NCBI GenBank assembly: GCA_028276405.1
Contig: JAPYWJ010000013.1
Coordinates: 1-33,807, forward strand
From: Hydrogenobacter sp.
Lineage (GTDB): Bacteria; Aquificota; Aquificia; Aquificales; Aquificaceae
Direction: 5' to 3'
Length of the DNA: 33,807 nucleotides
The notes below the pieces were generated by a model. The model did no database searches, was not told the origin of the DNA, and was given only the letters and a program-made list of their open reading frames with translations. The translations under genes and the position numbers were made by a program. Positions within the stretch are counted from its first letter, which is position 1; each line of letters opens with the position of its first letter. Of the stretch, positions 23,018-30,691 are shown piece after piece.

Positions 23018-24634
23018 TTAGGTATGCTGAGGCCTGTGATGGTCATAATCATAAGGATCCCAACCTTCTGGCAGTTCGGGTATGCGGTCAAAGTTATGAG
23101 GTGGTGGAGGAGAGGGTATCTGCCATTCTAAGGAATTAGAACCCCAAGGATTAGCCCCTGCTTCTTTACCCTTTAGAGCAGATATCACCCAATTTATAAG
23201 GCTAAGGAATATACCAAAAGCCAATATAAAGGCACCTATGGTTTGTATGTGTTGAAGTTCTATAAATTCGGGTATGGGTGGATAATCCGCATACCTTCTT
23301 GGCATACCTTCAAGACCTATGATGAACTGGAAGAAGTAGAAGAGGTTAGAACCTACCATGATGATCCAAAAGCTCAGCTTTCCAAGCTTTTCGTTGTACA
23401 TCTTACCGGTAAGTTTTGGGAACCAGTAGTATATACCGCTAAAGGCTCCAAGAGTAGTAGCCATGCCAAGAACATAATGGAAGTGTGCCACTACAAACTG
23501 AGAATCTTGGGCGTTTATGTCAAAAGATGGAAGTGCAAGAGGTATACCTGTAAGACCACCTATAAGGAACATAAATATCCCGCCGAGGGTGAAAAGCATA
23601 GGAGTTGTGTATCTTATAGAGCCTTTGTATAAAGTTGCTACCCAGTTAAAGATCTTTATTCCTGTAGGAACACCTATCAGAACCGTGGTATAAGAAAAGA
23701 CTATTCTTACCCAATCGGGTATTCCTGAAGTAAATAGGTGATGTACCCAAACCATAAAACCAAGCAGAGCTATTGCCCACATGGCAAAGACCATGGTGAT
23801 CCGCCCAAAGATGGGTTTTCTTGCAAAAGTGGCAATAACTTCTGAAAACACACCAAAAGCTGGTAGGATCATAACATAAACCGCTGGGTGAGAGTAAAAC
23901 CAGAACACATTTTCGTATATAAGCGGGTCTCCACCAAGGTTAGGATTGAAGAAGTTGGTTCCAAGGTACTTATCCAAAAATAGCATGGTAACCGCACCGG
24001 CAAAGGAGGGAACACCCAAAAGCTGTATAACATTAGCAGCCATTATACCGTGTAGGAGGAGGTTCATGTTCTTAAGAGAGATCCCGGGTGCCCTCATCCT
24101 AAGGGTAGTAACTATAAAGTTTACCGCACCCATTATAGAAGCTGCACCCGTAAGGTGAATTATGAATACATATAAAGCGGTAACCCCCGCATCGTCGTTT
24201 AAGGAATAAGGTGGGTAGCCTGTCCACATCATCTTTATATGGTTAGAAGGTATAAGAGTAAGAAGAACAAGCACGCTTGCCGCAAAGAAAGTCCACCAGC
24301 TCAGAGCGTTCAACCTTGGGAAAGCTACATCTCTTGCACCTATCATGAGAGGTATCAAAAAGTTGGCAAAAGCGCTCCACACACCTATAGCCCACCACAG
24401 GAGCATCACAACGCCGTGTCCAGTAAGAAGGTAGTTGTAAGTTTCAGGCGATACGAACTGAAGACCAGGTTGCCATAGCTCTAGCCTAATACCCAAAGCC
24501 ATGAGTCCCGCTATTAGGAAAAAGAGCAAGGTGGTCACGCCGTAAAATAGGGCTATCTTCTTATGGTCTGTGGTAAATATCCATTCCTTGATACCTGCGC
24601 TGTACCAAGGCCTATAAACACCTACTGCTGCCAT
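23018..24634 (-). CDS. coxA: Cytochrome c oxidase subunit I (type A2 haem-copper oxidase)
   Basis: The catalytic subunit reduces O2 to water and pumps protons. The 538-residue protein has about 12 membrane spans. The low-spin haem ligand is His73 (LLTGHGVVM). The CuB ligands are His249 (linked to Tyr253) and His298-His299 (VWVHHLFTSG), with HFHYVLG for the second haem pair. The helix VI motif is YSHPAVY (247-253) rather than GHPEVY, the signature used to define A2-type oxidases: the D-channel Glu is absent and Tyr-Ser is present instead. The K-channel Lys327 (VPTGIKIF) and Asp102 at the D-channel entrance are kept. The start is ATG 24634, six bases after AAGGAGGT and sharing a base with the coxB stop. 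Confidence 0.96.
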   Translation of the reverse strand: MAAVGVYRPWYSAGIKEWIFTTDHKKIALFYGVTTLLFFLIAGLMALGIRLELWQPGLQFVSPETYNYLLTGHGVVMLLWWAIGVWSAFANFLIPLMIGARDVAFPRLNALSWWTFFAASVLVLLTLIPSNHIKMMWTGYPPYSLNDDAGVTALYVFIIHLTGAASIMGAVNFIVTTLRMRAPGISLKNMNLLLHGIMAANVIQLLGVPSFAGAVTMLFLDKYLGTNFFNPNLGGDPLIYENVFWFYSHPAVYVMILPAFGVFSEVIATFARKPIFGRITMVFAMWAIALLGFMVWVHHLFTSGIPDWVRIVFSYTTVLIGVPTGIKIFNWVATLYKGSIRYTTPMLFTLGGIFMFLIGGLTGIPLALPSFDINAQDSQFVVAHFHYVLGMATTLGAFSGIYYWFPKLTGKMYNEKLGKLSFWIIMVGSNLFYFFQFIIGLEGMPRRYADYPPIPEFIELQHIQTIGAFILAFGIFLSLINWVISALKGKEAGANPWGSNSLEWQIPSPPPPHNFDRIPELPEGWDPYDYDHHRPQHT

Positions 24635-25338
24635 CACTGCACCTCCTTAACATTGCTTGCTAACTCAATTTTACTTGTTGACGGAGAAACACCAGCTTTC
24701 ACCCACTTATCAAACTCGTCTTGGGGTACCGCTTTGATTATGGCTACCATGTGTGAGTGTTGTGTACCACAGTACTCTCTACAGAAAGCCCAGTACTCTC
24801 CGGGTTTGTTTATCTGAAACCAAAGGTGCGTTATTCTACCTGGGACAGCATCTTCCATCACCTTGGCAGGGCGTACATAAAAGGAGTGTATGACATCTTT
24901 TGAAGTCAAAAGCACTTTAATAGGTTTTCCTACAGGAATGACTATTTTCTGCTCTTCTGGTATCTTGTAGTCTGGGCTAAAGAAAGCAAACACCTTTTTA
25001 CCAGTAGGATAATCCACTTCCCATCCCCACATAAAACCCGTAACCTTAATTTCCATAGCGTCTTTGGGTGCGTTTCTCTGCTGTCTGTAAAACACAAAGC
25101 TCTGAGTTGCTAAATATATAACTATGAGCAGAGGAATGACGGTCCATGTAACTTCAAGGGCATTGTTTCCCTCTATGTGTGCACCCTTTTCGTTCTTTCC
25201 AGGTTTGTACCTATACTTTATCATAAAGTACAGCATAGGTATGGCAACTACCAAGTAGATAACCACAGCTATAAACAGCCATATGTCGTATATCCTATCC
25301 CACAGATTAGCAGGATAGGCAAGGGGCAAAGCGTTCAT
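24634..25338 (-). CDS. coxB: Cytochrome c oxidase subunit II
   Basis: Subunit II receives electrons from cytochrome c at the binuclear CuA site. The 234-residue protein has two N-terminal membrane spans (about 18-42 and 63-83) and a periplasmic cupredoxin domain. The CuA ligands are His151 (VIHSFYVRP), Cys186, Glu188, Cys190, His194 and Met197 (CREYCGTQHSHM). GFMWGWEVDYP is the aromatic electron-entry patch. There is no fused haem domain and no lipoprotein cysteine. An AGGAGGT site precedes the ATG, and the gene lies two bases after sco and is joined to coxA as TGATG. Confidence 0.95.
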   Translation of the reverse strand: MNALPLAYPANLWDRIYDIWLFIAVVIYLVVAIPMLYFMIKYRYKPGKNEKGAHIEGNNALEVTWTVIPLLIVIYLATQSFVFYRQQRNAPKDAMEIKVTGFMWGWEVDYPTGKKVFAFFSPDYKIPEEQKIVIPVGKPIKVLLTSKDVIHSFYVRPAKVMEDAVPGRITHLWFQINKPGEYWAFCREYCGTQHSHMVAIIKAVPQDEFDKWVKAGVSPSTSKIELASNVKEVQ

Positions 25339-25340
25339 CT

Positions 25341-26105
25341 TTACACCTCCTGAGCTTTTTTAAAAGTTAATGTAAGCAGGCCTGTAATACCAATGAGTCC
25401 AAAACCCATGGCTGCAAAGATCACGAGTGGATCTATGACATACCTGCTTCTGTGAGGATCGTACCTGTAGCATGCAAGCAGAGCAAGGTCTACTATGTTG
25501 TTTATAGTAGGTTTGTCTCTTTGAGCATCAATGAGAGCCAAGCTTATATCCTTAGTTCTTGGAAAAGTACCAAAAAGATATCTCATAACTTTGCCATCTG
25601 GAGAAAGAAATATAAGAGTGTTGGGGTGCACAAAGGTCTTATCTCTTTCCGAAAAGAAGAATTTAAATCCTACACTTTGAGTAAGGTCCTTTATATCCTC
25701 CTCTTGAAGAATACCAAAGGTCCAGTTGGCAGGCACATTACCAAGTTTTGTTTTAAAGGCTTCTAAGGTTTTTATATTGTCTCTTCTATCAAAGGAGAGA
25801 ACAAGCACATTAAAATCTTTTTGGCTTAAGTCTTTTACCGCTTTTAGAAGGTTTTCCGTTAGTATGGGACAGCTTGCATCACATGTATAGTAGGCAAGTT
25901 GAAGGATTGTAGGTTTTTTATGGATAACACTCTGCAGATCAGTCCAACCTTTGTCTGTAAGTATAGTGTAGTTTTTGAGTTTTTTGCCCAGGTACAGTTC
26001 TTGGTTTATCTCTAACACCTCAGGATTAAAGTAAGCGTCCTTTGGGAGGTTACTGTAAGCGTAGGTTAAAGATGCAAGGAAAAGTATGAGGAAAACCTTC
26101 CTCAT
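25341..26105 (-). CDS. SCO1/SenC-family copper chaperone with C-terminal membrane anchor
   Basis: Sco proteins deliver copper to, or reduce, the CuA site of subunit II. The 254-residue protein has a signal peptide (about 1-17), a thioredoxin-like domain with Cys75-x3-Cys79-Pro (TCDASCP) and a distal His in DKTFVHPNTL. A hydrophobic C-terminal helix follows (about 222-246, LVIFAAMGFGLIGITGLL), so it is probably held on the periplasmic face. The start is ATG 26105 with AGGAGG upstream, overlapping the subunit III stop as ATGA; an open frame from 26237 would add 44 out-of-family residues inside subunit III. It lies directly before coxB, its presumed client. Confidence 0.9.
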   Translation of the reverse strand: MRKVFLILFLASLTYAYSNLPKDAYFNPEVLEINQELYLGKKLKNYTILTDKGWTDLQSVIHKKPTILQLAYYTCDASCPILTENLLKAVKDLSQKDFNVLVLSFDRRDNIKTLEAFKTKLGNVPANWTFGILQEEDIKDLTQSVGFKFFFSERDKTFVHPNTLIFLSPDGKVMRYLFGTFPRTKDISLALIDAQRDKPTINNIVDLALLACYRYDPHRSRYVIDPLVIFAAMGFGLIGITGLLTLTFKKAQEV

Positions 26106-26877
26106 ACCAAGCCTCCTATGATGTAGGCACTGCTTGCGACTAAGAGCCACATGAGGTCTACAAAGTGCCAGTATATGCTTACCGCTTTGAACATGGTGGT
26201 CTTGTGAGAGGACATCCTGCCAGATACGAGTAGCCACAATACATAGAGCTGGGATATTAAACCAACAAGCACGTGAGAAGTGTGTATACCTGTAAGAGCG
26301 TAAAAACCGGTGCCGTACATGTTAGAGCTGAGGGTAAAACCTTCATGCCATAGGTGTTGCCATTCGTTAAAGTGAATAATTACGAAAGCCGTTCCTAATA
26401 AAAAAGTAGCAACGAGCCACAGTACTGATGCATTTTTTTACCCGCTTCAGCGAATTTTTCAGAGACAAGTATGGTAAAACTTGAAGCCCAAAGGATGAGA
26501 GTGAGTATGGCAGGTATTACAAAGTTCATCTTAGGTACCCAGTTGTACCACACATCTGCGTGGGTTACCCTTGCAGTCCAAAAGGCTGCAAACATAGTAC
26601 CGAATATGATAACTTCGGTAGCTATGAAGAGCGTGATAGCAAGACCACCAAGCCCCTCTTCGTGACCTCTTTTGAAGAACTCATCCGCCCAACCTATAAG
26701 TCCAAAAAGGATAAGCAATAGGGACACTCCACCTAACACCAGTCCCATCACTTGCTGATGCCACGCTACATAAGAGGTTATTGCTATAGGAAGAAGTAAG
26801 ACACCCAAACCTACTGGTAGTGGCCAGATACTCGTTTCGTGCTCTCCAAGGTGATGGTGCACCTCGTGTTGTGCCAT
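26102..26877 (-). CDS. coxC: Cytochrome c oxidase subunit III, interrupted by a -1 frameshift
   Basis: The reading from ATG 26877 gives a subunit III N-terminus (GLAITLFIATEVIIFGTMF, a core helix motif) up to EAGKK. It then reads twelve unrelated residues to a TAG at 26397-26395. Shifting by -1 at the seven-A run (minus strand of 26433-26439) restores sequence at once: KKNASVLWLVATFLLG, NEWQHLW, LTGIHTSHVLVGL, YWHFVDLMWLL, ending at 26102. The restored protein is 258 residues with about six membrane spans, normal for the family. Either an A was lost (mutation or homopolymer error) or the full protein is made by slippage. The start has a GGAGGT site and a good promoter. Order III-sco-II-I is unusual. 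The stop overlaps sco as ATGA. Confidence 0.88.
26433..26439 (-). other. Seven-A frameshift/slippage site in coxC
   Basis: The minus strand reads GGT-AAA-AAA-ATG in frame 0, and the -1 reading GGT-AAA-AAA-AAT continues the subunit III protein. One extra A in mRNA or a one-base backward slip gives the same product. No Shine-Dalgarno-like stimulator or strong downstream hairpin was seen. Confidence 0.7.
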
Positions 26878-26906
26878 GAGTTTTTACCTCCGTTGATTTT
26901 TTTTGA

Positions 26907-26935
26907 AGTATATCACTACTTGCTTTCCTTAGCAA
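26907..26935 (-). promoter_or_regulatory. Promoter of the cytochrome oxidase operon
   Basis: On the minus strand TTGCTA (26935-26930) and TATACT (26912-26907) are exactly 17 bases apart. The start would be near 26900, leaving a 23-base leader with the GGAGGT site of coxC. Confidence 0.65.
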
Positions 26936-26955
26936 TTAGAAATATTTATCATAAA

Positions 26956-26972
26956 CATAAGCTTTGCTTATG
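26956..26972 (-). terminator. Hairpin after the OmpA-like gene (probable terminator)
   Basis: CATAAGC-TTT-GCTTATG is a perfect 7-pair stem with a 3-base loop, 4 bases past the OmpA stop. On the minus strand it is followed by TTTATGATAAATATTT. It separates the OmpA gene from the oxidase promoter just downstream. Confidence 0.5.
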
Positions 26973-26976
26973 GTAT

Positions 26977-27990
26977 TTACTGAGAAGAAAGTCTCAAAAT
27001 GATAAAATCTGCCCTTCTGTTGGTAAACCTCCCTATGGGAGTTTTGTTGTCCGCTATGTATTTTTCTTTTCCAAAACCTACTACCTGTATTCTACTTTCC
27101 TGTATACCGTGTTTCACAAGATAGTTTTTCACAGCTTGTGCCCTTTTCAAAGCAAGCTTGTCGTTGTATGCTTTGCTTCCTATATTGTCTGTGTAGCCCT
27201 CTATCCTCACATTGATGTTGGGGTTTTCCTTTAGAGCCTTGACTACCTCGTTGAGCATGGGAATGTAGTCTCTTTTTATGTTGTACTTATCAAAGTCAAA
27301 ATGTATTCTTGCAACTACCATGAGGGGTTCCTCCTTAGGAAGCTTTTCCTCTGGCTTTTGTGCTTGCTCTTGTACCTGTTGTGGTTGCTCTTGAGGTGTC
27401 TGTGGTACCTCTACTTTACCCGTATAGCATTCAAGCTTGCTGTCTATGGCAGACCTTAACTTTTCCTGCGCAGAGAAGCTGTTGTTGACTACATCGTTAT
27501 ATAACTTCATAAGCACTACACGGTTAACTTTTTCCTTGTTTATCTCGTAAAAGAGAGCGTCATAATATGCCTCGGTCTTTGCAAGCTCATCTGGTGCACA
27601 ACTTTCGCCTTTATTCTCCCTGATGTATTGGAGCCTTTCATTCACTTCTTTTAAACTTAGTCCCGTTATCTTTTCAAACCTATCATCACCGATAAATTCC
27701 ACAGGGTCTATACCTTTTAGTCCACCCAAAGCTTTAGATGCTGAATTCATACTCTTTATGGCAAAAATCTTTGAGCCTATCCCGTCTTGCTCTGAGGCTA
27801 AATACATGGAGATATCGCTGTAAGCTCTTGCCTTCTCAAAGTGATACCTATCTTTTTCTTCTGCACCGGACTTATAGGCAACCTCAACAACTCTAAGAGA
27901 TTCGTTTATACCGTCCAGAACATTAAAGCTATAGTCCTGAGCTTGTGCCGTGCATAAAAAAAACAGACATGATAAGAGAGCTTTTTTCAT
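26977..27990 (-). CDS. OmpA-family outer-membrane/peptidoglycan-binding protein
   Basis: The 337-residue protein has a signal peptide (about 1-17, cleaved after AQA) and a helical N-terminal region (about 20-190) of unknown fold. A Pro/Gln/Glu-rich linker follows (about 194-222), then a C-terminal OmpA-like domain (about 225-337). The latter shows IHFDFDKYNIK, IEGYTDNIGSKAYNDKLALK, AQAVKNYLV and NRRADF, the residues that hold diaminopimelate of peptidoglycan. The N-terminal part is not a predicted beta-barrel, so this is a periplasmic or Pal-like tether rather than classic OmpA. There is no lipobox cysteine at the cleavage site. The ribosome site is AGGAGGA. It is transcribed alone, between its own promoter and a hairpin. 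Confidence 0.88.
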   Translation of the reverse strand: MKKALLSCLFFLCTAQAQDYSFNVLDGINESLRVVEVAYKSGAEEKDRYHFEKARAYSDISMYLASEQDGIGSKIFAIKSMNSASKALGGLKGIDPVEFIGDDRFEKITGLSLKEVNERLQYIRENKGESCAPDELAKTEAYYDALFYEINKEKVNRVVLMKLYNDVVNNSFSAQEKLRSAIDSKLECYTGKVEVPQTPQEQPQQVQEQAQKPEEKLPKEEPLMVVARIHFDFDKYNIKRDYIPMLNEVVKALKENPNINVRIEGYTDNIGSKAYNDKLALKRAQAVKNYLVKHGIQESRIQVVGFGKEKYIADNKTPIGRFTNRRADFIILRLSSQ

Positions 27991-28015
27991 TTTTCCTCCT
28001 CCTTATTATGTGTTC

Positions 28016-28023
28016 ATTATAAT
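28016..28023. promoter_or_regulatory. Shared bidirectional -10 octamer between ompA-like gene and dtd
   Basis: ATTATAAT is self-complementary and gives a TATAAT on both strands in the 46-base divergent gap. For the minus gene it allows a leader of about 19 bases with a ribosome site. For dtd the leader would be only about 7 bases, with no ribosome site. No clear -35 boxes are seen. Confidence 0.45.
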
Positions 28024-28036
28024 GTAAATTTAAATC

Positions 28037-28480
28037 GTGAGAGCTATTATACAAAGAGTAAAAGCGTCCTGGGTGTTGGTAGATGGAGAAGAGGTAGGCA
28101 GAATAGACTTGGGTTTAACTGTGCTTTTGGGTATAGGTAAAGGTGATTCTAAGAAGGATGCGGATAAGTTAGTGGATAAGATCTTGAACCTGCGCATTTT
28201 TGAAGATGAGAAGGGGAAGTTTAACTATTCTGTCCTTGATGTAAAAGGTTCCGTTTTGGTAGTGTCTCAGTTTACGCTTTATGCTAATTTAAGGAAAGGT
28301 AGAAGACCGAGCTTTGAAGAGGCAGAAGATCCAGAAAAAGCCCGGGAGCTTTATAACTACTTTGTAGAGGTCATGTCCAAGAGTGTGCCCGTAAGCACTG
28401 GAAAGTTTGGTGCAAGTATGGAGCTTTACATAATAAACCTCGGACCGGCAACTTTCTTATTAGACAGTAAGGAACTTTGA
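28037..28480 (+). CDS. dtd: D-aminoacyl-tRNA deacylase
   Basis: DTD hydrolyses D-amino acids wrongly attached to tRNA. The 147-residue protein opens VRAIIQRVKASWVLVDGEEVG (from a GTG start, read as Met) and has the catalytic-pocket motif SQFTLYANLRKG (about 79-90). The second signature GASMELYIINLGPATFLLD contains the Gly-cis-Pro pair; the family's common NDGP reads NLGP here. The size is exactly normal. The GTG at 28037 is the only start that keeps the conserved N-terminus, and there is no Shine-Dalgarno site. One base separates its stop from the next gene. Confidence 0.94.
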   Translation: MRAIIQRVKASWVLVDGEEVGRIDLGLTVLLGIGKGDSKKDADKLVDKILNLRIFEDEKGKFNYSVLDVKGSVLVVSQFTLYANLRKGRRPSFEEAEDPEKARELYNYFVEVMSKSVPVSTGKFGASMELYIINLGPATFLLDSKEL

Positions 28481-28481
28481 C

Positions 28482-29039
28482 ATGCCTTATTTTCCAGCTT
28501 TTTTGAACATTGAAAATAAGGAGGTAGTAGTAATAGGAGGGGGAAAAGTTGCAGAAAGGAAGATAGAAAAACTCTTGCTTTTCAAACCGCGCATAAAGGT
28601 AATTGCACCAAAGACAACACCACTCATTGAAAGTTTAGGAAAGGAAGGAAAACTCAGCATAGTAAGAAGGAGATTTATGCTAAAGGATATAAAGAAGGCT
28701 TTTTTAGTCATAGTTGCTGTTGATAACATAAATCTACAGAAGAGAGTCTATATGTATTGTAAAAAAAGAAACATACTATGCAATGCTGTTGATGGTCCTG
28801 ATTTTTGCACTTTTATATTTCCTGCCTTAGTTGTCAGAGGTGATGTGGTCATAGGTATATCCACTTCAGGTAAAGTTCCGGCACTTTCGCGCAGTTTGAG
28901 AGAGTACATACAAAGGGTTTTGCCTGAGGATTTGGAAAAGATAGAGGAAAAGTTAAAAAGCGTAAGAAGTAATTTACCCAAAGGTAAAAAGAGACAAGAG
29001 TTGATGGTTAAGCTTTCTAAGAAGTTTCTTAATTTATAA
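28482..29039 (+). CDS. Precorrin-2 dehydrogenase / sirohydrochlorin ferrochelatase (stand-alone CysG-N, Met8-like)
   Basis: It oxidises precorrin-2 to sirohydrochlorin with NAD, and in Met8-type proteins also inserts iron to make siroheme, the cofactor of sulfite and nitrite reductases. The 185-residue protein shows YFPAFLNIENKEVVVIGGGK (NAD motif GGGKVAERK), then NAVDGPDFCTFIFPALV and GISTSGKVPALSRSLRE. It contains only the N-terminal half of CysG, so the uroporphyrinogen methyltransferase must be encoded elsewhere. It starts one base after dtd and is followed at 29051 by a cysteine synthase, a sulfur-assimilation context. Confidence 0.9.
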   Translation: MPYFPAFLNIENKEVVVIGGGKVAERKIEKLLLFKPRIKVIAPKTTPLIESLGKEGKLSIVRRRFMLKDIKKAFLVIVAVDNINLQKRVYMYCKKRNILCNAVDGPDFCTFIFPALVVRGDVVIGISTSGKVPALSRSLREYIQRVLPEDLEKIEEKLKSVRSNLPKGKKRQELMVKLSKKFLNL

Positions 29040-29040
29040 T
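29035..29040 (+). promoter_or_regulatory. -10-like box before the cysteine synthase gene
   Basis: TATAAT at 29035-29040 overlaps the end of the previous gene's stop region and lies ten bases before the ATG at 29051, which lacks a ribosome site. No -35 box was found, so read-through from upstream remains likely. Confidence 0.35.
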
Positions 29041-29050
29041 GTTCCTTTAA

Positions 29051-29992
29051 ATGTGGGTTTTGGGTGAACATGACGAGCCTTACAGAAAACTTAGGAACTC
29101 CATACTGAACCTTGTAGGAAACACTCCCTTGGTTAGGATCAGGAAGATGATCCCAAAAGATATCTCTCCTAAGGTGGAAATATACGCAAAGCTTGAAAGT
29201 TTTAATCCAGGAGGGTCTGTAAAGGATAGGCCAGCTCTTAGCATGTTCCTTTCTGCCATGAAAGAAGGCATATTGGAAGGGAAAACTGTCATAGACGCAA
29301 CATCTGGTAATACGGGGATAGCTCTTGCTATGGTGGGTGCAGCCCTTAATGTGCCTGTAGAACTTGCCATGCCTGCTAATGTAAGTGAAGAAAGAAAAAA
29401 GATCATAAAAGCCTATGGAGCTAAGGTGTATCTGACAGACCCATTGGAAGGTACGGACGGAGCCATTCTTTTTGTTAGGGAAAAAGTGGCAAAAGAGCCA
29501 GAGAAGTACCTCTATCTTGACCAATACAACAACCCAGCAAACTGGAAAGCTCACTTTTATTCTACGGGCATAGAGATATGGCATCAGACTAACGGGCGCA
29601 TCACCCATTTAGTTGCAGGTATAGGCACTGGCGGTACTATAATGGGTACAGGAAGGAGGTTAAAAGTATACAATCCCCAAGTACAGATAGTAGGTGTACA
29701 ACCTGCTTATCCCTTTCATGGCATAGAAGGACTAAAGCACATAGAAAGCTCCATAAAGCCTGGCATATTTGACGAAACCTTTTTGGACAGAACAATTTTC
29801 GTAGAGACGGAACACGCTTACGAGATGACCAGAAGGTTGGCTCTTGAAGAAGCTATTTTTGTGGGTCAGTCTTCTGGTGCAGCTCTTTATGCTGCCTTCC
29901 TTTTAGCAAAGGAGCTTGAAGAAGGTGTTATAGTAGTTGTATTTCCTGATGGTGGAGAAAAGTATCTTACTACAGCACCTTTTAAAGAATGA
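29051..29992 (+). CDS. cysM: PLP-dependent cysteine synthase (CysK/CysM family)
   Basis: The enzyme makes cysteine from O-acetylserine (or O-phosphoserine) and sulfide. The 313-residue fold-type II PLP protein has NLVGNTPLVRIRKM, the PLP lysine Lys58 in GGSVKDRPALSM, the substrate loop TSGNTGIALA, the phosphate-binding GIGTGGTIMGTGRRL, and GQSSGAALYAAF. CysK and CysM cannot be cleanly separated by eye, and the symbol reflects the slightly CysM-like loop. The start is ATG 29051, which leaves about 20 residues before NLVGNTPLV. There is no Shine-Dalgarno site. It follows the siroheme gene by 11 bases, in a sulfur-assimilation context. Confidence 0.92.
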   Translation: MWVLGEHDEPYRKLRNSILNLVGNTPLVRIRKMIPKDISPKVEIYAKLESFNPGGSVKDRPALSMFLSAMKEGILEGKTVIDATSGNTGIALAMVGAALNVPVELAMPANVSEERKKIIKAYGAKVYLTDPLEGTDGAILFVREKVAKEPEKYLYLDQYNNPANWKAHFYSTGIEIWHQTNGRITHLVAGIGTGGTIMGTGRRLKVYNPQVQIVGVQPAYPFHGIEGLKHIESSIKPGIFDETFLDRTIFVETEHAYEMTRRLALEEAIFVGQSSGAALYAAFLLAKELEEGVIVVVFPDGGEKYLTTAPFKE

Positions 29993-30005
29993 TATACTTT
30001 AGAAG

Positions 30006-30011
30006 TATAAT
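30006..30011 (+). promoter_or_regulatory. -10-like box before nth
   Basis: TATAAT at 30006-30011 is 14 bases before the ATG at 30026, which has no ribosome site. The predicted leader is about 8 bases. No convincing -35 box was found. Confidence 0.4.
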
Positions 30012-30025
30012 TAATTCCCATCGCT

Positions 30026-30691
30026 ATGAGAGAAGAAGATCTGCAAAAGGTAATAAGCATCCTCAAAAAAGAGTTTCCGCGATGGAACGCACCAGTGGTG
30101 AGCCTTATAGCTCAAAAAACGGGAGATCCCTTTAGGGTGCTTGTTTGTGCTCTGGTATCAACAAGGACAAAAGATGAGATAACGGCAGTTGTTTGCAAAA
30201 AGCTGTTTGAAAAAGTAAAAAGTGTAGAAGACCTGTACCTGATAGACAAGGATGAGCTTTCTAAACTTCTTTATCCTGTGGGGTTTTACAAAAACAAGGC
30301 GCTTTTCCTAAAAGAAATAGCCAAGGAGCTGAAGGAAAAGTATAACTCAAGGGTTCCAGATAAGCTGGAGGAACTCCTTAGGCTAAAAGGTGTAGGCAGA
30401 AAGGTGGCAAACCTTGTTCTTGCAGAAGGCTACGGTATACCTGCCATATGCGTGGACACCCATGTGCACAGGATCACCAACAGGTGGTGTCTTGTGAAGG
30501 CTAGAAAACCAGAAGAGACAGAACACCAGCTTACAAAGATACTTCCAGAAAAGTACTGGATAGAGTTTAACAAGCTTCTTGTAGCCTTTGGTCAAACAAT
30601 TTGCAAACCTGTAAAACCTCTGTGTCATATATGTCCCATAAGGGAATACTGTGAATATCCAACAACTAAGATGCAGACAGAAGCCTCCTGA
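30026..30691 (+). CDS. nth: Endonuclease III (DNA glycosylase/AP lyase)
   Basis: It removes oxidised pyrimidines from DNA and nicks the abasic site. The 221-residue protein has the helix-hairpin-helix LRLKGVGRKVANLVL with catalytic Lys126, and Asp144 in ICVDTHVHRI. The C-terminal [4Fe-4S] site is Cys193-x6-Cys200-x2-Cys203-x5-Cys209. The first catalytic-domain helix reads LVSTRTKD where many bacterial Nth have LLSAQTTD. The ATG lacks a Shine-Dalgarno site and follows a TATAAT box. The last 26 bases overlap the convergent VWA gene. Confidence 0.95.
   Translation: MREEDLQKVISILKKEFPRWNAPVVSLIAQKTGDPFRVLVCALVSTRTKDEITAVVCKKLFEKVKSVEDLYLIDKDELSKLLYPVGFYKNKALFLKEIAKELKEKYNSRVPDKLEELLRLKGVGRKVANLVLAEGYGIPAICVDTHVHRITNRWCLVKARKPEETEHQLTKILPEKYWIEFNKLLVAFGQTICKPVKPLCHICPIREYCEYPTTKMQTEAS

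Noticed and set aside
26102-26320. Separate 72-residue membrane protein gene
   Set aside because: Its first ATG lies in the middle of subunit III homology that continues upstream in the same frame (NASVLWLVATFLLG and NEWQHLW), so it is the C-terminal part of a frameshifted coxC rather than an independent gene.
28748-29608. 286-residue open frame on the minus strand opposite the siroheme and cysteine synthase genes
   Set aside because: Both plus-strand genes show clear family motifs through the region. The antisense frame has a non-protein-like composition rich in Cys, His and Phe, spans two genes and has no ribosome site.
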